Position numbers and translations under genes: made by a program. A stretch of DNA of 32,657 nucleotides from JAGNLA01 sp964472265 (GTDB lineage: Bacteria > Caldisericota > Caldisericia > JAAYUI01), in contig CAYYJO010000019.1 of NCBI GenBank assembly GCA_964472265.1, positions 1 through 32,657 of the forward strand. The letters run 5' to 3'. The notes beneath the pieces were generated by a model. That model saw nothing but the letters and a program-made list of their open reading frames with translations. It had not been told where the DNA came from and searched no databases. Shown piece by piece: positions 32,588 through 32,657 of this stretch; position 1 is the stretch's first letter; each line of letters begins with the position of its first letter.

Positions 32588-32657
32588 TATCTCACCTCCA
32601 GAACCATCTCGATGCACTTGACCGGGCAAACGTTTGCACAGATGCCGCAGCCTTTGC
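32587..32657 (-). CDS. porD: Pyruvate:ferredoxin oxidoreductase delta subunit (ferredoxin type), 3' end
   Basis: Only the last 22 codons are in the window. They carry a Cys-x-x-Cys-x-x-x-Cys-Pro 4Fe-4S pattern (KGCGICANVCPVKCIEM) and end at TAA overlapping the porA ATG by one base. In PorD this ferredoxin-like protein passes electrons from PorAB to ferredoxin. The N-terminal part with the other cluster lies beyond the right edge. Confidence 0.85.
   Translation of the reverse strand, partial: KGCGICANVCPVKCIEMVLEVR

Noticed and set aside
1..32657. CRISPR array, insertion sequence, prophage or integrated element
   Set aside because: No spaced direct DNA repeats, transposase, integrase or phage genes were found. 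The tRNA-His end is at the left edge, but no attachment-site repeat of it was seen in the window.

Overview
The window is a gene-dense stretch (about 32.7 kb) of a bacterial chromosome, probably from a metagenome scaffold: it holds two 10-N gap placeholders, and both break a gene. There is no gene-free stretch above 300 bases and no insertion sequence, phage gene or CRISPR array. The source cannot be fixed from sequence alone. Pyruvate:ferredoxin oxidoreductase, an ornithine/alanine-type PLP racemase, three tandem M42 peptidases and a GcvT suggest an anaerobe that uses peptides or amino acids. The rpmA-obgE-nadD-rsfS order, and yabE-like / rsmA / ispE in one cluster, recall Firmicutes. The mix with a giant kinase-ATPase-TPR protein and many lipoproteins would also suit a deep uncultured phylum (Riflebacteria or Wallbacteria are guesses only).

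Layout. (1) 1-4269: 3' end of tRNA-His(GTG), then a large Ser/Thr kinase-ATPase-TPR signalling protein coupled to a GNAT acetyltransferase. (2) 9466 down to 4271, minus strand: a tight operon of PLP racemase, rpmA, obgE, nadD, rsfS, two small lipoproteins and a PEBP-like lipoprotein. (3) 9563-13735, plus: secD-secF behind a consensus sigma70 promoter, then a degenerate response regulator and a PATAN-like partner. (4) 16294 down to 13719, minus: 3D-domain cell-wall protein, rsmA, ispE. (5) 16296-22776, plus: cca, three M42-family peptidases (the third without most metal and catalytic residues), gcvT and an N-terminal transketolase half, closed by a strong terminator. (6) 22944-24475, plus: a small lipoprotein and a membrane-anchored thermonuclease with a lamin-tail domain. 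(7) 29148 down to 24479, minus: TetR regulator, MMPL exporter and a YhgE/Pip-like repeat protein, with a palindromic operator over the TetR start point. (8) 29258-30407, plus: pth and trmO. (9) A bidirectional terminator, then porD(partial)-porA-porB on the minus strand, running off the right edge.

Most points for follow-up: four operon-leading genes have a plausible -35/-10 pair only 0-5 nt before the start codon and no Shine-Dalgarno (leaderless or nearly so); SecF carries a second head-domain-like copy before the canonical one; the third M42 protein looks like a dead paralogue locked in a coupled triad; rsfS appears to start at CTG; and the TetR-MMPL-repeat operon has a clear self-regulation site. 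None of these is proven to be a new system; the M42 triad and the TetR-MMPL-repeat operon are the best candidates.
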